Of a stretch of 64,000 nucleotides of DNA, positions 1 to 12,539 are shown one piece after another. A program made the translations under genes and the position numbers. Source of the stretch: Ceratothoa steindachneri (taxonomy: Eukaryota; Arthropoda; Malacostraca; Isopoda; Cymothoidae); the NCBI GenBank assembly GCA_963969495.1, contig OZ018318.1, forward strand, positions 99,207,357 through 99,271,356, given 5' to 3'. Position 1 is the first letter of the stretch; the number at the start of each line of letters is the position of its first letter. The notes below the pieces were generated by a model. The model had not been told where the DNA came from and did no database searches. It saw nothing but the letters and a program-made list of their open reading frames with translations.

Positions 1-640
1 GGGGTTCTTCAAGGACGAGAACAATTACGGTGCTTTATGCAGCACGAAGGTAGTCGTGGTCTCTCTGGCGAGAGTGAGTCGAATTTGGTTCTTGAACCAA
101 GTTAACTTAGGGTGCGGTGTGACCACCGAGTAACGAACTCGAGGGGGAGCTTTTTTTCTTCGTTACTTAAAACCTCATGGGCGAGGACTGAACTCGGGGA
201 GGGTCTTCTTCAAGGGCGAGGATGAATGAGAGGGGTTTCTCTGACGAGAATAAGTTAAACTTGAATAAGTTAACTTAAAGGTCGGTTTTGTAAACAGGAA
301 CTAGCTCGAGGATAAGCTTCTTCTTAGTTTCAGTCTTCTTCAAGGGCGAGTATAACGTAGGGAGGTTTCTCTGACGAGAACAAGTTGAACTTGGTTCTTC
401 AACCAAGTTAACTTATGAGTTCGGTGTGGCCACCGAGTAACGGGCTCTAGGGGGAGCCTTTTCCTTCTTCTTTCCTTAATTCCTCAAGGATGAGGAATAC
501 CCCTGGTGCTTAAGATGCACTAGGATATGAGGAGTCTCTCTGACGAGAGTAAGTTAAACTTAACAAAATTAAGTTGACGTTTGGTTTGATAAACAGGGAC
601 TAGCTCAAGGATGAGCTGCTTCTTAGCCCCTTAAGGTAGG
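1..640. repeat. Degenerate higher-order tandem repeat (~300 bp, two half-units)
   Basis: Two related half-units alternate. Type A carries AACCAAGTTAACTTA followed by a GGTGTGRCCACCGAGTAACG segment (near 95-140 and 400-445). Type B carries AAGTTAACTTAAAGGTCGG or a diverged form, followed by TAAACAGGRACTAGCTC (near 265-310 and 565-610). A recurs after about 306 bp and B after about 300 bp, while A-to-B spacing is about 166 bp, so this looks like a diverged dimer that was later duplicated. Segments resembling CTTCAAGGGCGAGGA and CTCTGACGAGA recur in each half. The array probably continues left of the window. No coding potential is visible. Confidence 0.7.
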
Positions 641-1289
641 TAGCCCTGCCTCTCTTGCAGGCTACTTCTTGGTCTGGCGAGCCATGTAAACTACCTGTCC
701 AGTATCGGTTGTCCGATCTTAATCCGGGGACTTTGTCACCTGGAGACTGACGTATTCTACCCCGATTTTCCTTAGTGTTTCTTATTTATACGTCGTCACC
801 CCACTGGGGGAGTGGTAAGAGTGGTGGAGGCTTGAGGACGGGCCCAGGAGGGTTCTTATGCCAAACGGGTTTTCTCCCTAAGTCTTACATCAGTTCCTCG
901 TTAGCCTTCGAGCTTGGGAGAAACACATCTCCAATTTCTTACTTGACGTGAAATTGAATCTCACTCTGCTGGGGGAGATCTTGCATTTTAACCTTTAGGT
1001 CTTTCATAGCGACAAGTGGTGCAGCGCCGTGCTTACGCGCTTGACCCGACGGTGCCTGTGGCCGGATGTCTTTGCGTTAATCGCCTCGTGACTTCACTGC
1101 GAGAACACGGAGGAGTGTCGATTCCCCTACAATCACAATGCAACATCCACATCACATCCTCCACCACATGACCAGACAACCTCCTCATCTCCGACACAAA
1201 AAAACAGACCATTTTTGATAACAATAACATCTACACCACTAATTTAGACACAGACCCTAACACAACAACAGAAGACACAATCAAGCAAA
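641..1289. other. Unassigned moderately GC-rich stretch
   Basis: No family was recognised. It lies between the 300-bp repeat and the 221-bp array, has no open frame that resembles a protein, and could be the tail of the left-hand repeat or an unidentified LTR or UTR. Confidence 0.4.
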
Positions 1290-1953
1290 ACATGGAAACA
1301 ATCTACTCTCAGATCATATAACAATACTTGACACACAGAACCCACAACATAATATTAAGTGTACCACCTTCAACCATACACAACTCAGAACAAACACTCA
1401 AAAAGCAGATCAGAAGAACTCTAGCGCAGATACAAACTAACATATCACAACTCCTGACATCATAAATGCGCCCATACAATACCACACTTCCCCAAATGCC
1501 TAACACAGATACATGAAAACAATCCACTCTCAGATCATATAACAATACTTGACACACAGAACCCACAACATAATATTAAGTGTACCACCTTCAACCATAC
1601 ACAACTCAGAACAAACACTCAAAAAGCAGATCAGAAGAACTCTAGCGCAGATACGAACTAACAAATCACCACTCCTGACATCATAAATGCGCCCATACAA
1701 TACCACACTTCCCCAAATGCCTAACACAGATACATGAAAACAATCCACTCTCAGATCATATAACAATACTTGACACACAGAACCCACAACATAATATTAA
1801 GTGCACCACCTTCAACCATAAACAACTCAGAACAAACACTCAAAAAGCAGATCAGAAGAACTCTAGCGCAGATAAGAACTAACAAATCACCACTCCTGAC
1901 ATCATAAATGCGCCCATACAATACCACACTTCCCCAAATGCCTAACACAGATA
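1290..1953. repeat. 221-bp tandem repeat, three copies
   Basis: Three head-to-tail copies begin at about 1291, 1512 and 1733, each starting ACATGRAAACAATCYACTCT and continuing through the TTGACACACAGAACCCACAA segment. Copies differ by only a few substitutions. An antisense open frame spans each unit simply because the unit lacks stops in that frame. The array ends abruptly at ACATGAAACC near 1954. It looks like a short satellite or minisatellite rather than a gene. Confidence 0.9.
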
Positions 1954-2054
1954 CATGAAACCACACATCTTTTCAACTGCCCACAGATACACACAGACCT
2001 GGGCCCGGTAGATCTCTGGGAGAGACCCTGGGAGGCGGTAGGTCTGCTCCTGCG

Positions 2055-2815
2055 ATGGTCCGGGGAGCTGGGGTGGGGCCTGAAATAGGTGTGAGGGTTC
2101 CCGATCCACTGTTGGACCAAGGACGGGGTCGCCAACACGTCTCCGAGTTAGAAATAAGGGCCTTGTTAAGGAAGTACTCGAAATATGTGTTAAAAATCAA
2201 AGATGAAGAAAATGAGAACTACGACATTGAATTCAAAATTCAAATAATGGATAAACTAAATGAACAAATCAAGAAAACATACCCCTTCCACTTTGTCAAT
2301 GAAGGAATAAATAACAACGATGGAACAGATGTGGTAATTACAATAAAGTAAATAAAAGAAACAATACAAAGTTTCTGACAAAAATCCCAAGGTAGATCGG
2401 GACTCACCAAATTTCATTTACCTTAAAGCTCCTCCGAAAATTCTGGAGGGAGTCAGAAACATATCCAATGCTTTCTTGAACCGAGATACTTTACCGATGA
2501 ACTGAAAGTAGCAAGGATGATATTCATCCCCGAGGCGGTAGACCCCAGATCAATTAGGTAACTTCCGACCCGTCTGCCTACTAAGTCTCATCGGAGAGGT
2601 ATTCGAAAAAATAACCAAGTACAGAATGTCGAAGTACCTCAATGATAACGGGCTAAGAAACCACTACTAATTTGGCTAAAAAAAAAAACAGAAGCAAGGA
2701 GATGCACTGGTAGTCATTCTGGAGAAGGTTGCGAAAGCAAAATGAAAAATGAGTTTGGACATTGTCTGTCGGGACGTGTCCAAGGCCTTCGACTACCAAG
2801 GAGTACCACTCTCCC
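2055..2815 (+). mobile_element. Non-LTR retrotransposon relic (linker plus RT fingers/palm), copy 1
   Basis: This is a decayed LINE pol fragment. The open stretch 2055-2351 ends in an acidic linker (KDEENENYDIEFK...) that aligns in order with the linker at 21250-21340 of the second copy, which shows the two are one family. Downstream, broken into several frames, are recognisable RT pieces: a QSF..KSQG start-of-RT segment (about 2368-2400), FTDELKVARMIFIPE (about 2490-2535), a degenerate F-R-P-I-S-L-L/GKVFEKI block (about 2565-2625), and the catalytic-aspartate segment DVSKAFD (about 2775-2795). No complete frame survives. CA-rich DNA follows at 2815-2845. The exact clade (CR1, Jockey or RTE-like) cannot be set from these pieces. 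Confidence 0.7.
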
Positions 2816-2849
2816 CAACCCCACCCACACACACACACCAACTTGGCCA

Positions 2850-3364
<515 letters not shown>

Positions 3365-4165
3365 GAAGCTCAAGTTAGGTCAGCACATACGCAGGTAAAG
3401 CGGCATTTATTTTCATGTTTGTCATTATTTTATGGATAGAAATAAGCGATTAAACGTTAACCATTTTTCAGCAAGATTGTTACATGAGACCAAAAGTGAG
3501 TTTTGAACAATAATAGTAAACGTTCTGGACAATGGATTAATCATTTAAAACAATAGCCCAGCTGAAACAGGGACCACATCCGCGGATGATACTCTTGCGC
3601 GCTTGGGGGGTATATGAATAGCATAATCCATTTTGAAATTCTTAACACAAATTAGAGTATCACTAGAGAGGTTTACCTTGATCATTTAGTCATTTACATT
3701 AAATCCTTGAAGAAAAAAAGGTAGCATTAATCAAAAGAAGAAGAGTGCTCTTTCATCAAAGCAACGCCCGACCTCATATCGCATAAGATATCATACAACA
3801 GCTTAACAATTTGAATTGTTAACTAATGAGTCGTTCTCCACACTCACGCTATTTAACGTCATCATATTACTATTTTTTTAGGAATTTAACGAATAACCTG
3901 AAGAGAATCGAGATTTTAAAAAGAGGGATCGAAACAACTTAAAAGACGTATTTTAAATCAAACTCAAGCAATTTTTACAAACATGGTATTAAAAAGTTTG
4001 TAGAAAGATGGAGACTAGTGCTATAAACTGATCAAAATTATATTACTTATAAGAATTAATAAATAAATACATATTTAAATATAAATAAATATAAATAATT
4101 CAAAGATTTGTTTGATTTCTATCTATAAAATTATATAATTACTTATTATATACATAGTTATACTG
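3365..4165. other. AT-rich DNA, nothing recognised
   Basis: No coding frame, RNA-like element or clear repeat was seen. Confidence 0.4.
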
Positions 4166-4167
4166 TA

Positions 4168-5536
4168 CAGTCATGGCCAAAAGTTTTGAGACTAACATAT
4201 CTATCTAATTATTCATTCGTTTTTAAAATATACGTGATAGGGATAATTATTTTAATATTTAAATTATTTCAGGGTTATTAAAAAGCCAACGCTTCGCAAA
4301 TAATTTTAAAAACTGCATTTCTTCGCTGAATCAAAAATAGAGCTCTGGTTCTGTTCCTACAAGAGGTGAGTTTCAGTCCCTGGAGCTTGAGTAGCTGCTA
4401 AAAGTATTTATTACATCAAGGAACAGCAACTTTAGGATCATCAATGACTTTATAAAACTGGTAAACACTCCTGTAAAAAAGTTTTCTGAAAGCCCAAGAT
4501 CTTGAAATGAACGCCAATAACGTATCCTGGTAAGGTTTTGGCTCAAGGATTGTGTTGAGTCCAGGGCCAAGCTTACTCACGAATGAAAAGTAACTAGTGT
4601 GAATGCTTTCAGTGCGCGCAGTTAGGCTGAGACTTTGTCTCAAGTTGAGAAGGTCTGAGAAGTAAACTCATCTCACCAAGCACAACTTTGTGGATCAGCT
4701 GCACTTTTGTAGGGAATATAAAGAATGGTCTGTTGAAGAGAGAGGCGAAGCGATATTCTCTGATGGAGATTCTGAAGGATCCCTCGTTAGGAGGAGAAAA
4801 GGAGCGCGCTTTCATGAGTCTTGTGTTGTGCACACGGTGATGCATCCGGACACTCTGCGTGTTTAAGGCTGCTTCTCATCTAAGAGAACTGGATCAATAA
4901 CAATTTTTCGCCAAAATCACTGCCATGAACTCAAAACGGTACTAAACCGTGTTTCATCAGCACATTATCTTAACAGTTCAGTACTAATTTGTGGATGATA
5001 ACTGCATTTGTCACTTTGAGGGTTCACCTTGTCACACAGAAAAAGTAATAACAAAAGTTCTTCGCTGAAAATAACATCGAACTTTTGGGAACTTGGCTCG
5101 GGAATTCACCTGATTTGAACCCAAATAAGAATTTGCAGGCGATAATCCAATTGGCGGTTGATAAACAGAAGCCATCCAATTTTAAGTATATTTTGGTGCT
5201 TATTAAACAAAAATGGAACAATATCAATCAATCCTGTGCTTTGTGAGGGCTAACAGCCCTGAAGGGCGCATTATTATAATCTGTTATCGGAAATTTGGCC
5301 TCGAGCATACCAAAACGAATTGGAGCAACCCTAAAGAACAAGGGGCTTCAATGTAAATATCAACTGCCTACAGCATTTGACTGTATTTATTAATAAATTT
5401 CGATTTTGCTCGATTTTTATATATTTCACCTTTAAATTATGATCCAAACATACTAAAACAAAATGCAACGTTTGATTATTTCTATTAATTCTCATATATG
5501 AAAAATATAGCAGTCTCAACACTTTTCCCATGACTG
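4168..5536 (+). mobile_element. Tc1-like DNA transposon, full-length but decayed
   Basis: Both ends are visible: CAGTCATGGCCAAAAGTTTT at 4168 and the inverted AAAAGTGTTGAGACT/CCCATGACTG end finishing at 5536, each followed outward by TA, the target duplication of the IS630-Tc1-mariner superfamily. The transposase lies on the plus strand and is broken by stops and indels. At about 4690-4850 is a segment with HNFVDQLHFCREYKEWSV and IFSDGDSE, corresponding to the region around the first catalytic aspartate. At about 5095-5150 is W-G-NSPDLNPNKNL, the C-terminal motif in which Tc1 proteins usually read NSPDLNPIENLW. The length (about 1.37 kb) is normal for Tc1. A second copy in the opposite orientation lies at 36663-37780. 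Confidence 0.88.
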
Positions 5537-5539
5537 TAT

Positions 5540-6675
<1,136 letters not shown>

Positions 6676-6777
6676 ACAACAAGGAGTAACAACAAGGAAA
6701 GAAGGTACCCTAGGAGACCTTACGGTCAAATCATGGAGGGTACCTTTGGACTAGCAATCGAGCGGGCACAAGGCTGC

Positions 6778-8530
6778 TCAATTGTTTTGCGTCCCTAAAC
6801 GGCCACTTTTCAAGACCTTGTCTAGTCTTGACTTGAACTGGTAAACAGATTCACTGTTGACAACTTCCACTGGAAGTGCGTTCCCCATACTGCAGATACT
6901 GTAAGTGAAAATATTTTCACACAGATTGCGGTTGAAACGTTTTAGTTCAAGTTTGAAGCCGTGATTGCGCGTTCTGTTCTCACAAAGTGTGAAAATATCC
7001 CGGTAGTCAACATTGTCGAACCCTCGAAGTATTTTGAAAACTTCGATGAGCTGATCATGCAGTCTACGGGTTTCCAGCGAGAACAGATCTAATTCCCTTA
7101 GTCTATCCTCATAACTTTTATGTCGGATAGAGGGAATCAGCTTAGTTGCCCTGGCTTTTACGCGTTCCAATCTCGCGATGTCCTTTCGCAATGAAGGACT
7201 CCAAAATTGTACGGCATACTCCAGGTGCGGTTGGACAAGTGAGTTGTACAGGCACAGTACAATCTCCTGGTTCCGATAACCAAACTGGCGCTTAATATAG
7301 CCTAGCATTCTTTGGGCCTCAATGCACTGTTTCGAGAACTTGAGGTCACTAGTGATTGTTACACTCAAGTCCTTCTCAGTGTCGGTAGATTCAATAGCAG
7401 TGCCCGTAAGGATATACTGAGATTGGGTGTTTCTGTGGCCGATATGCATCACTTTGCATTTCCTCACATTAAAAGGCATTTGCCATGTGTCCGACCACTC
7501 CCCAATCTTTCCAAGGTCTTCCTGCAGGCGGGCAGTATTTCCATCCTTTGCAACGTTCTTACCAAGCTTGGTATCGTCGGCAAATTTGGAAATCTTAAAA
7601 ACCATGTCACCGTCCATGTCATTGACGTAGATGATGAATAGTAGCGGTCCCAGGACAGAACCTTGAGGCACCCCGCTAGTAACGGACACCCACTCAGAAG
7701 ACTGGATATTCACCACCACCCGTTGACGTCTGCCACTTAGCCAGTTCTCGATCCAGCCGGCTACCTTTCCGTCTATGCCCAGCGCTCGCACTTTCCGGAG
7801 AAGGTGGCGGTGTGGTACCTTATCAAAGGCTTTCTGAAAGTCTAGGTAGACTACATCCACCGCCTTGTCCCGATCGTGCTCACTGAACACGAAGTGGAAG
7901 AATTCCACAAGGTTCGTCAGGCATGACCGTTTCCTTCGGAAGCCGTGCTGGGAACTCCTCAGTAGCAGGTTTGACTCTAAATACGACGTAATTTTGTCCA
8001 CCATGATGCTTTCCATGAGTTTACCGACTATGAAGTGAGACTGATAGGTCGGTAGTTCGACGGTTGGCTTCGGTCTCCTTTCTTGAAGATAGGAGTCACC
8101 TCCGCTTCACGCCAGTCTCTAGGAACGCATTCGGTCCAGATTGACAAGTTAAAGATTGCGCTCAGGTGTCGTGACACTTCATCGCGCAGTTCTTTCAACA
8201 CTTTAGGTAGAAGCCCATCCGGCTAGGTGACTTATTCGTCATTAGGTCACTGATCTTCTTTTTTATTTCCCCTTCGGTGAATTCCATATCCTCCAGCTTT
8301 TTTCCCGAGTAGGAATCCATTGGCTGAAGGATGGGACCACACTCTTCAGTAAACACTGAAGAGAAGTAGTCGTTGAGGAGGCTAGCATTTTCTGCATCTA
8401 AGTGCTTTAATGCCCCCTCCTCATTTCTCAAAGGGCCAATCGTTCGACGGATTGGTTTACGGCTGTTCACATATCTAAAAAAACTCCTTGGGATTCTTTT
8501 TACAGAGTCTCGCCACTCGGAGTTCCTCAT
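6778..8530 (-). pseudogene. CR1-like reverse transcriptase, long open part 8016-6778
   Basis: The upstream piece 8530-8195 covers the thumb-side linker and the ...LMTNKSP segment. An apparent 1-nt loss near 8215 shifts it out of the DGLLPKVLKELRDEVS frame, and another near 8028 separates SNYRPISLTS from VGKLMESIM. From 8016 to 6778 a 412-codon frame is uninterrupted. It contains VVYLDFQKAFDKVPH (first catalytic Asp, residue 59), GVPQGSVLGPLLF (residues 115-127) and FADDTKL (residues 145-151) with both metal-binding aspartates, then the thumb and a C-terminal NALPVEVVNSESVYQFKSRL tail typical of this LINE group. The catalytic core is therefore intact, and only two single-base shifts separate it from the fingers. 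The protein would act on its own RNA at a nicked chromosomal site. Confidence 0.9.
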
Positions 8531-8599
8531 AACGCTTAGCCACCCTTATGCTGGACTTCACTATCCTGGCTAGCCTCCGGTATTCGTCAAAGTCACCCG

Positions 8600-9560
8600 A
8601 GATCTTCGATTGTCGGTACACAGTTCTTTTCTTCCTAAGCAATTAGCCGATTTCTCGATTAAACCACTTTGGTTCAACAGAAGACCGACGGGGACATTTC
8701 AGAGGGATGAAACACGATTGAAGACTCATGAATGTGGTTTTAAAACTGTTCCAAGAGTCTTCAAAAACATCGCACACTTCTAGCCTCGCGTCAGTCAGTC
8801 CAGCACGAAGACCTGCAAATTCTGCTTCTTTCAAATCGAGTTTCTTCAATTTACTAGTTGCAGGCCCTGCCTTCGGAACTTTGACTACAAATCTAATTAG
8901 TCAGTCGGTGGTCACTGCCACCGAGCTCTTCGCCAACAGAGAGGTCCTCAACGATGTCATCCTCAGAGGTGAAAACCAAGTCGAGGATATTGTTTCCTCT
9001 CGTTTGCTCTCTCACCCATTGAGTGAGGAACTCCTTGTTTGCGAACTCCAGGAGTAGTGCGTTCTCGCCACAGGGTTTTCTGGTTTCCAAGTCAACTTGT
9101 GTGTTGAAATCACCCATGAAGATACACACTCTGTCTTCGACAAGTTCTCCTAGTAGCTGTTACATATCTCTGTCCTTTTCAAAGTGTAGGCAGGAGGTCT
9201 ATAAAGCACCAGGGTCCTGTATTTGGCAGGACCTATCTCTAGGTCAACACCTAGTAGTTCATGGTCGGATACGATGTTGCAATCCGTCGAGTTAAGAGTA
9301 TCCTTGACATACAACATCACACCGCCACCCTCTTTGTCTGGCCTATCCTTCAGGAAGAGCTGGTAACCGGGAATCGTGAATTCACCTTCGAAATCTCGGC
9401 TTGAGTTTTTTATCTACGACTCCTTTATTGCTACCATCTCAGGTTCCTCTGTTACTACGAGGCCACGGAGCTCAAGAAACTTATTCCTGATTGACCTCGC
9501 ATTGAACAGAAGAACTTTGAGGGAGTCCCCAGGTGTAGGACTTCCTACGCTCTTCCGTTT
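8600..9560 (-). pseudogene. CR1 APE-type endonuclease and linker (frame-broken)
   Basis: This is the N-terminal part of pol and would nick the target DNA to prime reverse transcription. It begins with LKVLLFNARSIRNK near 9525, overlapping the ORF1 stop. It continues with a PEMVAIKES segment corresponding to the catalytic glutamate region (normally ..ITE/QET..), DKEGGGVMLYV (about 9330), MGDFN (about 9110), and GGSDHRL near 8905, the final APE motif with its catalytic Asp/His. Just after SDHRL a short GACT duplication shifts the frame, and the protein resumes as FVVKVPKAGPA and KKLDLKEAEFAGLRAG (8849-8643). Several other stops and shifts interrupt it, for example near 9420 and 9160. Function is lost unless some of the indels are sequencing errors. 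Confidence 0.82.
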
Positions 9561-10716
9561 CCCGGCTTCTCTGTTCTCGTGGTCACACCCTTTTTGACGA
9601 CCTCCGAGAAGGTCGTTCCAGGAGTGACACGGGCATGCTGGCGCACGTCCGCTTTCGCTCTGTTTTGAACGCTCCTTTTTTGGGTGCGTTCCACGACATC
9701 TTGAATTAGGTTGGCGAGAAAGGCCTTCCCTTTAGAGGAGAGATGTACCCCGTCACTTTTATATAGGTCGTCTCTACCGATAAATGTACGATAGGGGTCC
9801 ACCAAGAACACTCCTTCTGCCGTGCAGAGATCCGCTAACCTTCTGTTCACTGCGACGTTTCTTTCGTGAGCAGTTCGGGATGGACCTCTTCTCGGAAGCA
9901 TCCCAACCACCATATGTTTGCAGGTTTTAAGCCCTATGTCGTCCACGGCTCCCATCACCGTTTGGATGGTCTTACCACTGAGGCCAACCTTACCCCCTCT
10001 GAGGTAGAGGTCGTTGCCGCTTACCATCAGAGCAACAACTGAATTCTCAGAAATCTGAGCTTTCTCTGCCTCTACTCTGATGTTGTGGTTACCCCGTCCT
10101 GACAGGCAGCTTACCTTCACGCTAGTGCGAAGGCGGGGCGCTAGCAGCGGCTGCAGATCCCGTGTTTGCGAGTCGCCAATGAGGGTGACCTTCGGACACT
10201 TGGTCTCTGAAGACGGGGTCTTCCCTTGTGGAAGAGGCCTTCCCTTTTCCTTTTTACTCTCCATATTCTTATCTTTCTTTTTCTTTTTGTTTATCTGTTT
10301 TTCTTCTACTTTTGTTTTAACTTTATTCTTTTTCTTTTTTTCTTCGTTTCTCTTTTCTTCTTTTTCTCCTTTTCTCTCGCCTCAGCTAGCTTAGCCTCAG
10401 ATGATGCCGGAATGTCCGCTTGGTTACCAGGGGACTCCGACACGTCAGTGGGCGGCGCCTCTTCTAGGCATCGAACTTGAGCTACATTAAGGGCTTCGAG
10501 CTTCTCCAACTTTCCCTCAAGGACCTTAGCTCTCTCCTCTGAGGCTCTATAGAGGTCTTTTAATTTCTCTACCTCTCGCGTCAATATTCAAGTAGTGCAG
10601 ATACTTTCAGGGGTGCATTTTTAGTAGCAGCCCTCCGGAAAGTCAACACACCACTTTTCTAACTGGCATATTGCACAGTTGTGTTTGAGACGAACGGGTC
10701 CTTTTTTGCCTGTCAT
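9545..10716 (-). pseudogene. CR1 ORF1: PHD-like finger, coiled coil and SGNH esterase
   Basis: The likely start is the ATG at 10716 (MTGKKGPV...), followed by a cysteine cluster, CAICQLEKWC...GC, that resembles the small PHD-like finger of CR1 ORF1 proteins. A stop and frame change follow. The piece at 10584-10306 is a charged coiled coil (EKLKDLYRASEERAKVLEGK) leading into a Lys/Arg-rich stretch. The piece at 10264-9545 (239 aa) is an SGNH/GDSL hydrolase: LIGDSQTR places the nucleophile Ser at residue 32, SGRG gives the block II glycine, SGND gives the block III Asn at 84, and DGVHLS gives Asp171 and His174. All four SGNH blocks are intact. In CR1 elements this domain is thought to bind or hydrolyse lipid esters, but its role in retrotransposition is unproven. 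The zinc-finger and coiled-coil halves are separated from the esterase by disruptions, so the full protein is not made as it stands. Confidence 0.82.
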
Positions 10717-10857
10717 TTTGAGCGTTTTCTCTCTCTCTGAAAACTTGTGACCAATCAATGATAAAAAGGGGGGGTTGGTGAGTTCTTCCCGCGTTAGTCG
10801 CTCCCGCCTATTGATCGGAGAGGTTTGGGATCTTTCAGAGAGAGAGAGAGATAACAT

Positions 10858-12120
10858 CTATGTGTACTATCAAAACAATATTTCATATTTCTTCCAGAGA
10901 TGACTGCTACTAGGCTTTGCTGTGATGTTTGACCCTTGTTTAGCCATATATCTTTATGTTTTCTTCTGGGCCTCGCGTATGGGAGTTGCCAAAATTAGTC
11001 TTGTCACATTTATAAAAATGTTTCTGGCAAAAGTAAGTTAACTATGATATAGTTATTTATATGTTATATAAACCCTCCAAGAGTTTGGCTGAGTGCCGCT
11101 AGACTTTGATGTGATGTGATGCCAAGTAATAATATTTTTAATTACTCGTTATATTGGAAAATTATTTATTAGGATTAAAATAAAAAAGACAAATGTTAAT
11201 GTGAATATTTTTGTGATATCCATGATTTAAAATGAAAAATATTTATATAAAAGTTTAAAGTTTGCTGGTTTCAGTCCTATCAAGCTATGTTGCTTCTTCG
11301 GCGGAGGGCAAGCCCCAACTCCCCACCGTGATGCCCAGTCACGGTGGTCTTCTTCCTAGTAAATACTGTCAGCTTAAAAAGGATTGCTGGCAGGCCTGCC
11401 GAGAGGGGGATACAGCCGGTACATCGGCCTGGGAAACAAGGGCCGAGAGGGGCCCTTGTTCTCATATGTATACAGAGCACAGATCAAATGTTATAGTGAT
11501 TGACCCTTTTCATATATTTATTGCACGGAGGAACTTCTGGTGGAAATAGTATTCTCTAGTTTACCTCGGAACGAGAGTCCAGGGAAAACTCACCATTGAT
11601 CTTGTAATAATATTCTGTCAATATGTAAAAGAAGAAGAGGTCGAAGAAGGAGAGTGATTGACGCTGCGGAAATTGGCGTTGTGGTGAGTGTTCTGTCGAA
11701 ATGACCTAATTTACTGATTTTATTTTTAGCGTTCCCATTAGTTTTATACAAATCAAAATATTTTATAATGATTTTTTATTTATTTAGGCATTAGAATAAA
11801 CTGAACTATAATATATAAATTATGTATTAGATATATCATTGCTATATAATCTGAGTAGTGGAGCAACAATACCCGAAATTACAGAACAAAATAAGGGTGG
11901 GTGTATATTGGTTGTTATCAAGTTTTTAATTGTCATGTTGTTAGTTGTAACAACTTGTTAATACCGTCAATTTTTGGAGGAACAGATTGCTGAAACGCGT
12001 TTAAGTTTAGATAATGATAAACATTAAGGAGCAGGAACGGATGAAATTTACGCTAGGCCCTTAATTGAAAAAATAAGCAGTGTAGTCTTTGTTTGAATTA
12101 AATTTTCACTCGCTCACTTG
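10858..12120. other. AT-rich intergenic DNA with one GC-rich patch
   Basis: No gene was recognised. A GC-rich patch at about 11262-11480 holds two short open frames on opposite strands with no family resemblance. A weak repeat of about 35 bp (CTGCTACTAGGCTTTGCTGTG near 10906, diverged near 11092) may be a degenerate duplication. Confidence 0.35.
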
Positions 12121-12125
12121 ATTTT

Positions 12126-12515
12126 GTGGAAGTACCAGATTGGAAAAGTGGTCATATAGTACCTATATTTAAAAATGGAGTGAGAGAGGATGTTAGTAAC
12201 TATAGGCCTATCAGTTTAACATCAGTAGTATGCAAATTAATGAAAAAGATTGCCAAAGCAGGTTTACTGACTTATTTATCAGATTTTAAAAGGAATAGTC
12301 AAAGTACCTAAATATAAGTAAATTCTTTAAAATAGACAAGGATTACTGCCATACGAGATATAGTTTGAAAATTTCAAAAAGATCAAAGATGTAGGTTAGA
12401 CTGTAAAAGAAATCTTTTTCAGGCAGAGTGGCGAACTTGTGGAACAGTTTGCCTACAGAGGTGGTGACTTGTAGGTCACTCAATAATTTTAAATCTGTTT
12501 AGACAAAAAACTTTA
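12126..12515 (+). mobile_element. Internally deleted LINE RT relic
   Basis: The frame 12126-12311 reads VPDWKSGHIVPIFKNG and SNYRPISLTSVVCKLM, the fingers region of a CR1/Jockey-type RT. After a stop, the sequence jumps directly to the extreme C-terminus (about 12415-12500), with an FRQ..AN.WNSLPTEVVT-like tail in shifted frames. The palm with the catalytic FADD motif is missing, so an internal deletion of roughly a kilobase joined the two ends. It differs from the long CR1 copy at 6.7-10.9 kb. Confidence 0.7.
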
Positions 12516-12539
12516 AAGTAGCATTAATTATGATTTCAA

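Larger units (their letters stand above)
6680..10857 (-). mobile_element. CR1-like LINE, nearly full length, minus strand
   Basis: In transcription order (decreasing coordinates) the element shows a 5' leader, ORF1 (zinc-finger-like start, coiled coil, lysine-rich stretch, SGNH esterase), an APE-type endonuclease beginning where ORF1 stops (about 9545), a linker, the reverse transcriptase and a conserved C-terminal tail. An esterase in ORF1 together with an APE endonuclease and this RT is characteristic of the CR1 group of non-LTR retrotransposons. Only a handful of single-base or short indels and stops break pol, so the insertion is fairly young. The 3' end lies between the RT stop (6778) and the microsatellite at 6673. 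No target duplication was identified. Confidence 0.87.

Noticed and set aside
1309..1966. Three near-identical 85-codon antisense proteins
   Set aside because: They are read-throughs of the 221-bp tandem unit with frames overlapping the unit boundary; composition is unlike a real protein family.
7312..7641. Plus-strand 109-codon frame
   Set aside because: Antisense shadow of the CR1 reverse transcriptase.
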